Origin: Geobacter argillaceus
Lineage (GTDB): Bacteria > Desulfobacterota > Desulfuromonadia > Geobacterales > DSM-12255
Reading direction: 5' to 3'
NCBI RefSeq assembly: GCF_007830735.1
Contig: NZ_VLLN01000003.1
Coordinates: forward strand, 1 to 64,000
DNA: 64,000 nt
Part shown: positions 33,029 to 40,461 of the stretch, piece by piece
Numbering within the stretch: the stretch's first letter is position 1
How the letters are laid out: every line of letters starts with the position of its first letter
The notes under the pieces: model-generated
Seen by the model: only the letters and a program-made list of their open reading frames with translations
Told to the model about the DNA's origin: nothing
The model's database searches: none
Position numbers and translations under genes: made by a program

Positions 33029-34372
33029 ATGTCCTCGCGAAACGCACAACTACTGGAGCAACGAAACCAGCATGTCCCACAGGGGCTCGTCAATATCACC
33101 ACCGCCTTCATCACCAAGGCCAGCGGTGCCATCATGGTCGATGCCGATGGCCGGGAACTGATCGACTTCGCAGGGGGGATCGGGGTGAACAACGTCGGCC
33201 ATTGCCACCCCAAAGTGGTCGCCGCCATCAAGGACCAGGCGGAAAAATTCATCCACACCTGTTTCCATGTAGCGCCCTACGAAGAGTATGTCGAACTGGC
33301 CGTCCGCCTCAACGAGCTTGCCCCGGGCGACTTCGCCAAGATGACCATGTTCACCAACTCCGGAGCCGAGGCCGACGAGAACGCCATCAAGATCGCCCGC
33401 TACGCCACGAAACGGCCGGCAATCATCGCCTTCGACAACAGCTTTCACGGCCGGACCAATCTGACCATGGCGCTGACCAGCAAGGTAAAACCTTACAAGC
33501 TCGGCTTCGGGCCGTTCGCGCCGGAAATCTACCGGGCCCCCTACGCCTACTGCTACCGCTGCCCCTTCGGGTTGAAGCACCCCGAGTGCAAGGCCGCCTG
33601 CGCTGACTACCTGGAAGAGTTCTTCATCTCCCATGTGGCGGCCGAGCAGACTGCGGCAATCATCGCCGAGCCGATCCAGGGCGAAGGGGGCTTCGTCACC
33701 CCGCCGCCCGAGTATTTCCCCAAGCTCAAGGCGATCTGCGAAAAGTACGGCATCCTCCTCGTCATCGACGAGGTACAGTCCGGCATGGGCCGGACCGGCA
33801 AGATCTTTGCCATCGACCACTGGGGGATCACCCCGGATATCGTCACCTCCGCCAAGAGCCTTGCCGGCGGCATGCCGCTGGGCGCCGTCACCGGCCGGGC
33901 CGAGCTGATGAATCTGCCGCACATCGGCGGACTCGGCGGCACCTACAGCGGCAACCCGCTCTCCTGCCGGGCAGCCCTGGCAGTGCTCGAAATCCTCATT
34001 GAGGATGGACTGCTCAAGCAGGCCGAACTCCTCGGCGACCGGTTGCAGCAGAGGTTCGTCGCCCTGCAGGAGAAGCACGAGATCATCGGCGAGGTGCGCG
34101 GCAAGGGGCCGATGCTGGCCCTGGAACTGGTCCGCGACCGGGAGACCAGGGAGCCGGCCGGCGACGAGGCCAAGAAACTGACCAAGCTCTGCTTTGACAA
34201 GGGGCTCGTCATCCTCTCCTGCGGCAGCCACGGCAACGTGATCCGCTTCCTGATGCCCCTGGTCATCAGCGAGGAGCAGCTGGAGCGGGGTCTCGCCATC
34301 CTGGAGGAGTCCCTGTGCGAACTGGAGGCAGAGCGGAGCCCGGCAAAGAGCTGCGCCTGCGCCGGGCGCTGA
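33029..34372 (+). CDS. gabT: 4-aminobutyrate aminotransferase
   Basis: This 447-residue class III PLP aminotransferase resembles E. coli GabT from end to end ('GREYLDFAGGI'-like start, 'GDFAKMTMFTNSGAEADENAIKIAR', 'EPIQGEGGF', 'IDEVQSGMGRTG', and the PLP lysine in 'TSAKSLAGGMPLGAV'). It transfers the amino group of GABA to 2-oxoglutarate, giving succinate semialdehyde and glutamate. A Cys-rich insertion 'YCYRCPFGLKHPECKAAC' (about residues 171-190) is characteristic of this bacterial subgroup. The ATG at 33029 is chosen because AAGGAG is 7 bases upstream; the ATG at 33023 is too close. GabD and Gdh at 21-25.6 kb complete the pathway. Confidence 0.92.
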   Translation: MSSRNAQLLEQRNQHVPQGLVNITTAFITKASGAIMVDADGRELIDFAGGIGVNNVGHCHPKVVAAIKDQAEKFIHTCFHVAPYEEYVELAVRLNELAPGDFAKMTMFTNSGAEADENAIKIARYATKRPAIIAFDNSFHGRTNLTMALTSKVKPYKLGFGPFAPEIYRAPYAYCYRCPFGLKHPECKAACADYLEEFFISHVAAEQTAAIIAEPIQGEGGFVTPPPEYFPKLKAICEKYGILLVIDEVQSGMGRTGKIFAIDHWGITPDIVTSAKSLAGGMPLGAVTGRAELMNLPHIGGLGGTYSGNPLSCRAALAVLEILIEDGLLKQAELLGDRLQQRFVALQEKHEIIGEVRGKGPMLALELVRDRETREPAGDEAKKLTKLCFDKGLVILSCGSHGNVIRFLMPLVISEEQLERGLAILEESLCELEAERSPAKSCACAGR

Positions 34373-34374
34373 TC

Positions 34375-34665
34375 ATGCGGATGGAACCGGATCAGCGGGT
34401 CAGGATCGAGGTTGTCTCATCGGAATGCCCCCTCATGAAGGAGGGGGCTACCGTGTATCTGAACGGGCCGCTCATCGACTATGAGCGGTCTGCCCCGGTC
34501 TGCGTGTCGGCCCTGGTGGGGATCTACCCCTGGGTCATGACCGCCCGTTTCGGGATCGAGTCGGAAAAACTGGGTCACACCCCGGCCGGCTACCGGCTCT
34601 GCTGCCCGGACAAGCTGGTGGAATTCAGCATCACGGCCTGTACGGAATCAGGAGCTCACCCATGA
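34375..34665 (+). CDS. TIGR04076-family small Cys protein
   Basis: This 96-residue protein has the family pattern: 'RVRIEVVSSECPLMKEG' (Cys near residue 18), a central 'LVGIYPWVMTARFG' and a C-terminal 'CCPDK...FSI'. The function is unknown; these proteins are often found near redox or aldehyde-oxidising enzymes in anaerobes (family knowledge, recalled). It starts 2 bases after the gabT stop, so the two are translationally linked, and its stop overlaps (ATGA) a further start codon at 34662. Confidence 0.75.
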   Translation: MRMEPDQRVRIEVVSSECPLMKEGATVYLNGPLIDYERSAPVCVSALVGIYPWVMTARFGIESEKLGHTPAGYRLCCPDKLVEFSITACTESGAHP

Positions 34666-34700
34666 AGCTTGTCAGGGTCGACATGACCGAAGCACCATAG
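34662..34700 (+). pseudogene. 12-codon open frame, possible remnant of a deleted downstream gene
   Basis: An ATG overlapping the TIGR04076 stop (ATGA) has GGAG 8 bases upstream but encodes only MKLVRVDMTEAP before a TAG. The residues resemble the extreme N-terminus of aldehyde:ferredoxin oxidoreductases, so a full gene may once have followed. The match is too short to be certain. Confidence 0.3.
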
Positions 34701-34724
34701 CCGTCCGCGTAGCACGTTTTCATG

Positions 34725-34764
34725 GAGGCCAACGGTCAAGCTAACCTGCTTGACCGTTGGCCTC
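34725..34764 (+). terminator. Strong hairpin ending the gabT transcript
   Basis: GAGGCCAACGGTCAAGC and GCTTGACCGTTGGCCTC form a perfect 17-bp stem with a 6-base loop (TAACCT), followed by TTGTCT. It is more stable than needed for simple termination. Confidence 0.7.
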
Positions 34765-34880
34765 TTGTCTCGCATTTATCCCGCCCAAATTTCTTGCCAG
34801 CATGAAAAATCCTTCCTTTCCGGTTCGGAAATAGGTAGTTTCTGGTCGGCGTTTACGCCGTGAAGCATCAATCGGCAGAT

Positions 34881-35040
34881 GCCGGGGGATGATTCCCCGT
34901 CTACAGGCATTCTATCGCTCCGCGATGGTTTCGGGTTTACGCCCCGTAGGACCCAAAGGGCCTAAAGGGCAGAATGCGTGTAGCCCGGCGATTCATCGCC
35001 GGGTTATGATGCGAACCTTGTAGCCCGGCCTTTCATGGCC
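34881..35040. repeat. REP cluster left of the tyrosine transposase
   Basis: There are three units: 34881-34928 (GCCGGGGGATGATTCCCCGTCTACAGGCATTCTATCGC type, split here), then two inverted units at 34971-35003 and 35018-35040, each with TGTAGCCCGGC or similar followed by a short palindrome. Opposite orientation on one side of the gene is typical of REP/BIME arrangements. Confidence 0.8.
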
Positions 35041-35057
35041 AAGCGTAGGGGGCAGGC

Positions 35058-35510
35058 ATGGCAAACACCTTTACATTTCTTCGCTACCACATCGTTTTCA
35101 GTACGAAGAACCGCGAGCCCTGGTTTACGCCGGAAAACGAGGGCCAAATTTGGGACTATATCGGCGGCATCGCCCGCGATAACGGGATGCAGGCGATAAT
35201 CGTCGGCGGATACAATGACCATGTTCATGCCCTTGTTGCGGTCCCACCAACGATGCCGGTATCGAAGGCGGTCCAGATGATGAAGGGGGCGTCGTCGCAC
35301 TGGATTCACCAGACCTTCAACGATATGGCGGCGTTCGCATGGCAGGACGGCTACGGCGCCTTTACGGTCGGACTGTCCCAGGTTGCCGATACGGTCAGGT
35401 ATATTGAGGGGCAGAGGGAGCACCACCGGCAACGAACCTTTCAGGAAGAGTACGTGGCGTTTCTACGCAAGCATGAGATTGCTTTTGACGAACGGTTTGT
35501 GTGGGGGTGA
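35058..35510 (+). CDS. REP-associated tyrosine transposase (RAYT, IS200-like Y1 family)
   Basis: This 150-residue single-domain protein has the HUH motif in 'YNDHVHALVAV' (about residues 55-65) and the catalytic Tyr in 'VRYIEGQREHH' (about residue 115), as in IS200/IS605 TnpA and its RAYT relatives. It is flanked on both sides by inverted REP units rather than by subterminal IS200 hairpins plus TnpB, which points to a domesticated RAYT that processes REP sequences. A GGGGGCAGGC sequence precedes the ATG. Confidence 0.88.
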   Translation: MANTFTFLRYHIVFSTKNREPWFTPENEGQIWDYIGGIARDNGMQAIIVGGYNDHVHALVAVPPTMPVSKAVQMMKGASSHWIHQTFNDMAAFAWQDGYGAFTVGLSQVADTVRYIEGQREHHRQRTFQEEYVAFLRKHEIAFDERFVWG

Positions 35511-35549
35511 GGGTGTGGGATTGGGGGGAAACCGGAGGAGAACAGACGC

Positions 35550-35733
35550 AGGGGAATGAATTCCCCGTCTACACGCATTCTATCGCCACGCGATGAAATT
35601 TATGTGTGATGCCTTCGTCCCGTCCCGTGGAATGAATCCCACGGCTACAGGCATGCTGCCGCTACGCGGCGAAAACACGATAAACATCGCGCTAGCGATA
35701 GAATGCTTGTAGACGGGGAATTCATTCCCCGGC
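35550..35733. repeat. REP cluster right of the tyrosine transposase
   Basis: There are three units: 35550-35594 (GGGGAATGAATTCCCCGTCT then ACACGCATTCTATCGC), 35626-35670 (CGTGGAATGAATCCCACGGC then TACAGGCATGCTGCC), and 35686-35733, which is inverted (GATAGAATGCTTGTAGACGG then GGAATTCATTCCCC). The last ends 11 bp before the next gene. Confidence 0.85.
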
Positions 35734-35743
35734 AGGACACGAC

Positions 35744-36910
35744 ATGCCAATCCCCTTTTCCTATAGCTTCCGCAACCTCTGGACCAGGAGGCTGACCACC
35801 GTGCTGACGGCCGTCGGCATGGCCCTGGTGGTCTTCGTCTTTGCCGCGACCCTGATGCTGGCCGAGGGGCTGCGAAAGACCCTGGTGGAGACCGGCTCCT
35901 ACGACAACACCCTGGTCATTCGCCGTGGTTCTCAATCGGAGGTGCAGAGCGGGGTGGAACACCTCCAGGCCTCCATTGTCGAGAGTCAGCCGGAAATCGC
36001 GATTGACGCCAATGGCAAGCCGCTGGTGGCCAAAGAGTTGGTGGTCCTGATCAACCTCCCCAAACGGGGGACCAACAAGCCGGCCAACGTGGTTATCCGC
36101 GGCATAGGCCAGACCTCCATGAAGCTGCGTCCCCAGGTCAGGCTGAAGGAAGGCAGGATGCCCCGGCCCGGTTCGGCGGAGATCATGGCCGGTGCCAGCA
36201 TTGCCCGCCGCTTTCAGGGTGGGGGGATTGGCGAACGGCTGCGTTTCGGGATGCGCGACTGGACCGTGGTGGGAATCTTCGACGCGGGGAGCACCGGCTT
36301 CTCGTCGGAGATCTGGGGCGATGTCGACCAGCTCATGCAGGCCTTCCGGCGCCCGGTCTATTCGTCGATCCTGTTCAAGCTGAGAGATTCCGGCTTGTTC
36401 GAGGCGGTCAGGCAGCGGCTTGAAGAAGATCCGCGCCTCCACCTGGAAGCGAAACGGGAGACCACATACTATCTGGACCAGTCAGAGGCGATGGCCAAGT
36501 TTCTCCGAATCCTCGGCATCACCCTCACCATCATCTTCTCCCTGGGTGCGGTGATCGGGGCAATGATCACCATGTACGCGGCGGTTGCCAACCGGATCAC
36601 CGAGATCGGCACCTTGCGCGCCCTGGGGTTCAGCCGGCGAAGCATCCTCTCGGCCTTTGTGCTGGAGTCGCTCCTCCTGGGACTCCTGGGAGGAATCGTC
36701 GGGGTTTTTGCGGCCTCCTTCATGCAACTGATCACCATCTCCACCATGAACTGGCAATCGTTCGCCGAACTGGCCTTTTCCTTCTCCCTGACCGGCGCCA
36801 TCGTCCTGAAATCTCTGGTCTTCGCACTGTTAATGGGGCTGGTGGGTGGCGTACTGCCGGCATTCCGGGCAGCCCGGATGACTATTGTGGATGCCCTGCG
36901 GGCATCATGA
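35744..36910 (+). CDS. FtsX/MacB-type ABC transporter permease
   Basis: This 388-residue protein has an N-terminal helix (about residues 15-40), a large extracytoplasmic MacB_PCD-like domain (about 45-250), and three C-terminal helices with the FtsX pattern 'TEIGTLRALGFSRRSILSAFVLESLLLGLLGG'. The layout matches MacB/LolC-type permeases that move lipids, peptides or drugs outward. No ATPase gene adjoins it, which is unusual because these permeases normally sit next to one. The REP unit lies within 11 bp of the ATG and leaves little room for a promoter; the ribosome site is weak. Confidence 0.85.
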   Translation: MPIPFSYSFRNLWTRRLTTVLTAVGMALVVFVFAATLMLAEGLRKTLVETGSYDNTLVIRRGSQSEVQSGVEHLQASIVESQPEIAIDANGKPLVAKELVVLINLPKRGTNKPANVVIRGIGQTSMKLRPQVRLKEGRMPRPGSAEIMAGASIARRFQGGGIGERLRFGMRDWTVVGIFDAGSTGFSSEIWGDVDQLMQAFRRPVYSSILFKLRDSGLFEAVRQRLEEDPRLHLEAKRETTYYLDQSEAMAKFLRILGITLTIIFSLGAVIGAMITMYAAVANRITEIGTLRALGFSRRSILSAFVLESLLLGLLGGIVGVFAASFMQLITISTMNWQSFAELAFSFSLTGAIVLKSLVFALLMGLVGGVLPAFRAARMTIVDALRAS

Positions 36911-36949
36911 TGGTGCCCGGTCAACGACAATCTGAAAGGGTGATGTCCC

Positions 36950-37693
36950 ATGTTTGGCTTCAGACTCAAGAGCGATAGAATAGCCTGGTTCCTGCTGGCA
37001 CTATCGTTGATCCTCTACGGGCTCGACTACTGGCTGTACGGCCGGGCCGGGGAGATCGGCTTCGGCTTCCTCGGCAACCTGGCCTTTCTCCCCATCTATG
37101 TCCTTCTGGTAACCCTGATGATCGAGCGGGTCCTGAAGGAGCGGGAAAAGGAAGCGCTCCGCCAGAAGCTGAACATGGTCATCGGTCTGTTTTTCAGCGA
37201 AGTGGGGAAAGCCCTGCTCAAGAACGGCCACGGCTTCGTGACCGATGGCCGGGAGTTGGCGGAGAGAGTGAAGATATCAACGCTCTGGAACGGGGACGAT
37301 TTCCGCTCCCTTGCTGCCTGGCTGAAGCGGATGGATGTGAAGATGGACAGCCGACTGGGCGACCTGCCGGCACTAAAGGAGTTTTTGAGGGGAAAACGGA
37401 CGTTTCTACTCTCTTTAATGGAGAATCCTAACCTGTTGGAGCACGACGACTTCACCGATCTGCTCTGGGCCGTTTTTCACCTGCTGGAAGAACTGGAGAG
37501 CCGGACCGAACTTGCCGGGCTGCCCGGAAGCGACCTGGATCACCTTACCGGCGACATCAAGCGCGCCCACATCCATCTCCTGCGCCAATGGGTTGCCTAT
37601 CTGGAGCACCTGAAAGAGGATTATCCGTATCTCTTTTCCCTGGCGGTCAGGACCAATCCGCTCAATCCCGGGGCGCAGATTGAGGTGGATTGA
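36950..37693 (+). CDS. Membrane protein of unknown function
   Basis: This 247-residue protein has two N-terminal transmembrane segments (about residues 12-28 and 38-60), followed by a long, mainly helical cytoplasmic domain rich in Leu, Glu and Arg. It starts 40 bp after the permease gene and reads in the same direction, so it may be part of the same transcript. AAAGGG lies upstream of the ATG. No motif identifies a reaction, and I do not recognise a family. Confidence 0.75.
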   Translation: MFGFRLKSDRIAWFLLALSLILYGLDYWLYGRAGEIGFGFLGNLAFLPIYVLLVTLMIERVLKEREKEALRQKLNMVIGLFFSEVGKALLKNGHGFVTDGRELAERVKISTLWNGDDFRSLAAWLKRMDVKMDSRLGDLPALKEFLRGKRTFLLSLMENPNLLEHDDFTDLLWAVFHLLEELESRTELAGLPGSDLDHLTGDIKRAHIHLLRQWVAYLEHLKEDYPYLFSLAVRTNPLNPGAQIEVD

Positions 37694-37832
37694 TCCGTTG
37701 CCAGTAAATCCGAATGGTTTGGTGCTATAATTTCGTTTAATTATAGTAATTGTTTGCCGATGAAAAGACCTTATGGTAACTAACTATATCAACTATGGCA
37801 ACTGGCCGATTTGCTTATAAGCACGGTTTATC

Positions 37833-39038
37833 ATGCAAAATATCCTTATAATCTCCAACGATACACAAAGCCAGTCAGTCACCGACTTCTTCCAGCCGTT
37901 GGTTCGGGGGCAGATCAACTTAGTGACCGACTTCGACCAGGGACTGAAGGAAGTCTTCGACAAACGGCCAGTGGCGGTCTTCATCCAGAGCGAGATTGCC
38001 GGGATTTCCGGTGATGCCGTGGCCAAGCATATCAAAGGGCTTCTGCGCGACGACTCGCCTCGCCTGGTCCTGCTCAGAGATGCCCCGGAAAGGCCCCCGG
38101 CCTCCCGGCATGCCTTTGACGACAGCATCGACCTCTTCCTGCCTCTGGAGGAGGTACTGAAACTGACGCGCAGCCAGTTGGAAAAGGTCGCCGGCCTGGA
38201 GCTGCTGGAAGCAGCCCCCCCGACAATACCACCGGAGTCCGCACCGTCAATCGCAGCACAGGCCCCCACCATATCTCCCCAACGGAGTGAAACACCGGAG
38301 CCGTCAACGGCACCGCGCGCCACGATTACTCCGCACCGGCCGGCTGCACCGAAGCCCGGCACAACCCAGCCGACAGCAAAACCGGCTGCGGTGCGCAAGT
38401 CTGCGCCAACCCAGAAACGGGTTGCCCCAGCGCCGGGTGCAGCAGGGTCACACGCTGTCGGGACAGGTGCAATACCACCGATAAACGCCACAGTGGAAAC
38501 ACCTCCTTTCGAGCCGGGATTAACGCCCCGTCAGACCACCAGCCGAATATGGCTCTATCTCTGTATCCTGTTGGCGTTACTGCTGGGAGGCGCCTTCTTT
38601 TTTGCCCCGCGCTGGTTCGGCCTCAAGCCGAAACCAGCGGCGCCGGCGGCGACAGCGAACCTGCCGGTTGGGGCCGGAACCGGCGCCAGGCCCATTCCCG
38701 CCATCGTTCCGCTGAACAACCGAGATGCCGCCTACGGCACAAGCCGGCCGGGTTGGGATCGGTATCTGACGCCTACCCTTGAATACCTGGTATTCAAGGA
38801 ACAGGGGAATATGAAGGCCCTCCAGGTAATCGGCAGAGATGGCGGCAACGTACCCGAGCCGACGGTCACTGCCCTGCTGCGGGACGCCTTCCACTCTGCA
38901 GGCTACACGGTGAAAAGTACCAGGGAGCAGGATGGCTACCTGGTGGAGGAAGGAACCATTTCCGGCAAGGGAGAGATCCTGTTCTATCGGAAAAAAACGC
39001 CCGCAACAATCCGGGCAATAGTGGTCACCTGGCCGTGA
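37833..39038 (+). CDS. Membrane-anchored protein with a degenerate receiver-like domain
   Basis: This is a 401-residue protein. The N-terminus (about 1-125) has the secondary-structure rhythm of a response-regulator receiver, starting 'NILIISND' and with 'AVFIQSEIAGISGD' where the phosphoacceptor Asp should lie, but the Asp is absent. A Pro/Ala/Thr-rich linker follows (about 130-235), then one transmembrane helix (about 240-260) and a C-terminal extracytoplasmic domain (about 295-400). It is followed 28 bp later by the exported protein and then by a GspE-type ATPase, suggesting a shared role in an envelope-spanning machine. Confidence 0.72.
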   Translation: MQNILIISNDTQSQSVTDFFQPLVRGQINLVTDFDQGLKEVFDKRPVAVFIQSEIAGISGDAVAKHIKGLLRDDSPRLVLLRDAPERPPASRHAFDDSIDLFLPLEEVLKLTRSQLEKVAGLELLEAAPPTIPPESAPSIAAQAPTISPQRSETPEPSTAPRATITPHRPAAPKPGTTQPTAKPAAVRKSAPTQKRVAPAPGAAGSHAVGTGAIPPINATVETPPFEPGLTPRQTTSRIWLYLCILLALLLGGAFFFAPRWFGLKPKPAAPAATANLPVGAGTGARPIPAIVPLNNRDAAYGTSRPGWDRYLTPTLEYLVFKEQGNMKALQVIGRDGGNVPEPTVTALLRDAFHSAGYTVKSTREQDGYLVEEGTISGKGEILFYRKKTPATIRAIVVTWP

Positions 39039-39066
39039 CGATTGCATATTATGAACGGGGAGTAGC

Positions 39067-40428
39067 ATGGGGATAAAGCGAACGACGGAAACCCTGATGG
39101 CTCTGGTATTGGTGATGGGGCTTGCGGCTGAAGCCGTTGCCGTCGATCCGCGTTTTGCCATTGACCTAAAAACACTCGATCAGAGGCCTGCCGCGGCAGA
39201 GACGCCGGCGCACCAGCCGCAACGGCGCGACAGTGCGCCGATTGCCTCCAAGCCCGCGACCGCGCAACCAGCGAAAAAGGGTGTCAGACACTCCCGAGTG
39301 GCGAGCCACCGTAACCGCCCAGCAAGGTCCCAACTGGTCGAAAAAGGGACCGGCCAGCAGTTGCAGATGCTCAGCATGACCAAGGGGACCGAGGTTGGAG
39401 CGCTGGAGGTCTTGAAACAGTTCTGGCCCGGCATGGTACCGGCAAAAGAGACCGAATACAGGCCGCTGGAGGTTTCAAGCCCAACCTTTGCCCTCTCCCT
39501 TGACGCCGGTCGCTATCCGGCCCTGCCGGCCATGGACGGCGGCAGGATCGTGGTCGATGCGGCCGGAACCATGCCGTCGCTGGTCAGGACCCTGCTCATG
39601 GAGCAGGGGGACAAGGTGCGGGTAGTGTCGGAAAATCCGGCCAACCGCCGGCGGTTCTTCTCGTCGCTGCTGAAGGCAGCACGCTTCTACTCCGTGGAAG
39701 AGGATTTCTCCGTCGGTTTTGGCAGCGATCCTCAGTTGACCGTCACGGCCGACTACAAGATCGAGAAAGCCGCCGACAGCCTGCTCAAGCATGAACTGCT
39801 CCTGCTGAACGTCCGGGATGACCTGCCAGCCATGCCTCCGGCGTTGGGAGCCTTTCTCAGAGAGGAAGGTTTCTCTGTGCAGGAACCCTTTGCCCAGACG
39901 GTTGCCGGCGGGAGCGGCAGGCGGGGGACCGTCTGGCAGGTAACCGCCAAGGATTCGCAAGGGATGGCCGACGGCCTGCTCAAGGCCCTGAATCTGCCGG
40001 TTGACCGGGACCGGAACGTAGAGCTTTTCAGTTACCGGGAGAGCGGACTGGTTCTAACCATCAAGGCCGACCGTTACGTGGAAAGCGGGGGAGAGCGCTT
40101 CATCATAAATACCTTCACTGGCGACCCGGTGGCCTATACCCTGACCAGGCTCCTGGAGACCAGGGGCTACCGGGTTGTCATGCTGGAAGCAAAGGATGGC
40201 CTGCAACAGGTCTCGGAAAAACTCATGTCCCGTCTCCGCCTTCCGGGCTCTTATGCGCGGCACACGCTCTGGGCACCCGGCGATGCACCTTACTCGCTGC
40301 GTGTTTCCGGGGTCATGCTGCCGCGGAGTGCCCAAAACGGGGGAACTCTGTTCGTCACATCGAGGGAACTTCAGCCTCTCCACCGGGAGCTGCTGGATCT
40401 GAACGGCTACCGGGTGCTGGCCGACTGA
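39067..40428 (+). CDS. Exported protein of unknown function in a GspE-type gene set
   Basis: This 453-residue protein has a signal peptide or N-terminal anchor (MGIKRTTETLMALVLVMGLAAEAVA), a basic, Ala/Pro-rich disordered stretch (about residues 40-95), then a folded C-terminal part with no family I recognise. GGGGAG precedes the ATG. It lies between the pseudo-receiver membrane protein and the ATPase gene, and all three run in one direction. A periplasmic, possibly peptidoglycan- or pilus-associated role is inference only. Confidence 0.7.
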   Translation: MGIKRTTETLMALVLVMGLAAEAVAVDPRFAIDLKTLDQRPAAAETPAHQPQRRDSAPIASKPATAQPAKKGVRHSRVASHRNRPARSQLVEKGTGQQLQMLSMTKGTEVGALEVLKQFWPGMVPAKETEYRPLEVSSPTFALSLDAGRYPALPAMDGGRIVVDAAGTMPSLVRTLLMEQGDKVRVVSENPANRRRFFSSLLKAARFYSVEEDFSVGFGSDPQLTVTADYKIEKAADSLLKHELLLLNVRDDLPAMPPALGAFLREEGFSVQEPFAQTVAGGSGRRGTVWQVTAKDSQGMADGLLKALNLPVDRDRNVELFSYRESGLVLTIKADRYVESGGERFIINTFTGDPVAYTLTRLLETRGYRVVMLEAKDGLQQVSEKLMSRLRLPGSYARHTLWAPGDAPYSLRVSGVMLPRSAQNGGTLFVTSRELQPLHRELLDLNGYRVLAD

Positions 40429-40461
40429 GCGACCGAACGTAACGACCCGGGACACGACACC

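Noticed and set aside
35058-35510. Complete IS200/IS605 insertion sequence
   Set aside because: No TnpB and no typical subterminal hairpins; the REP units on both sides fit a REP-associated transposase better.
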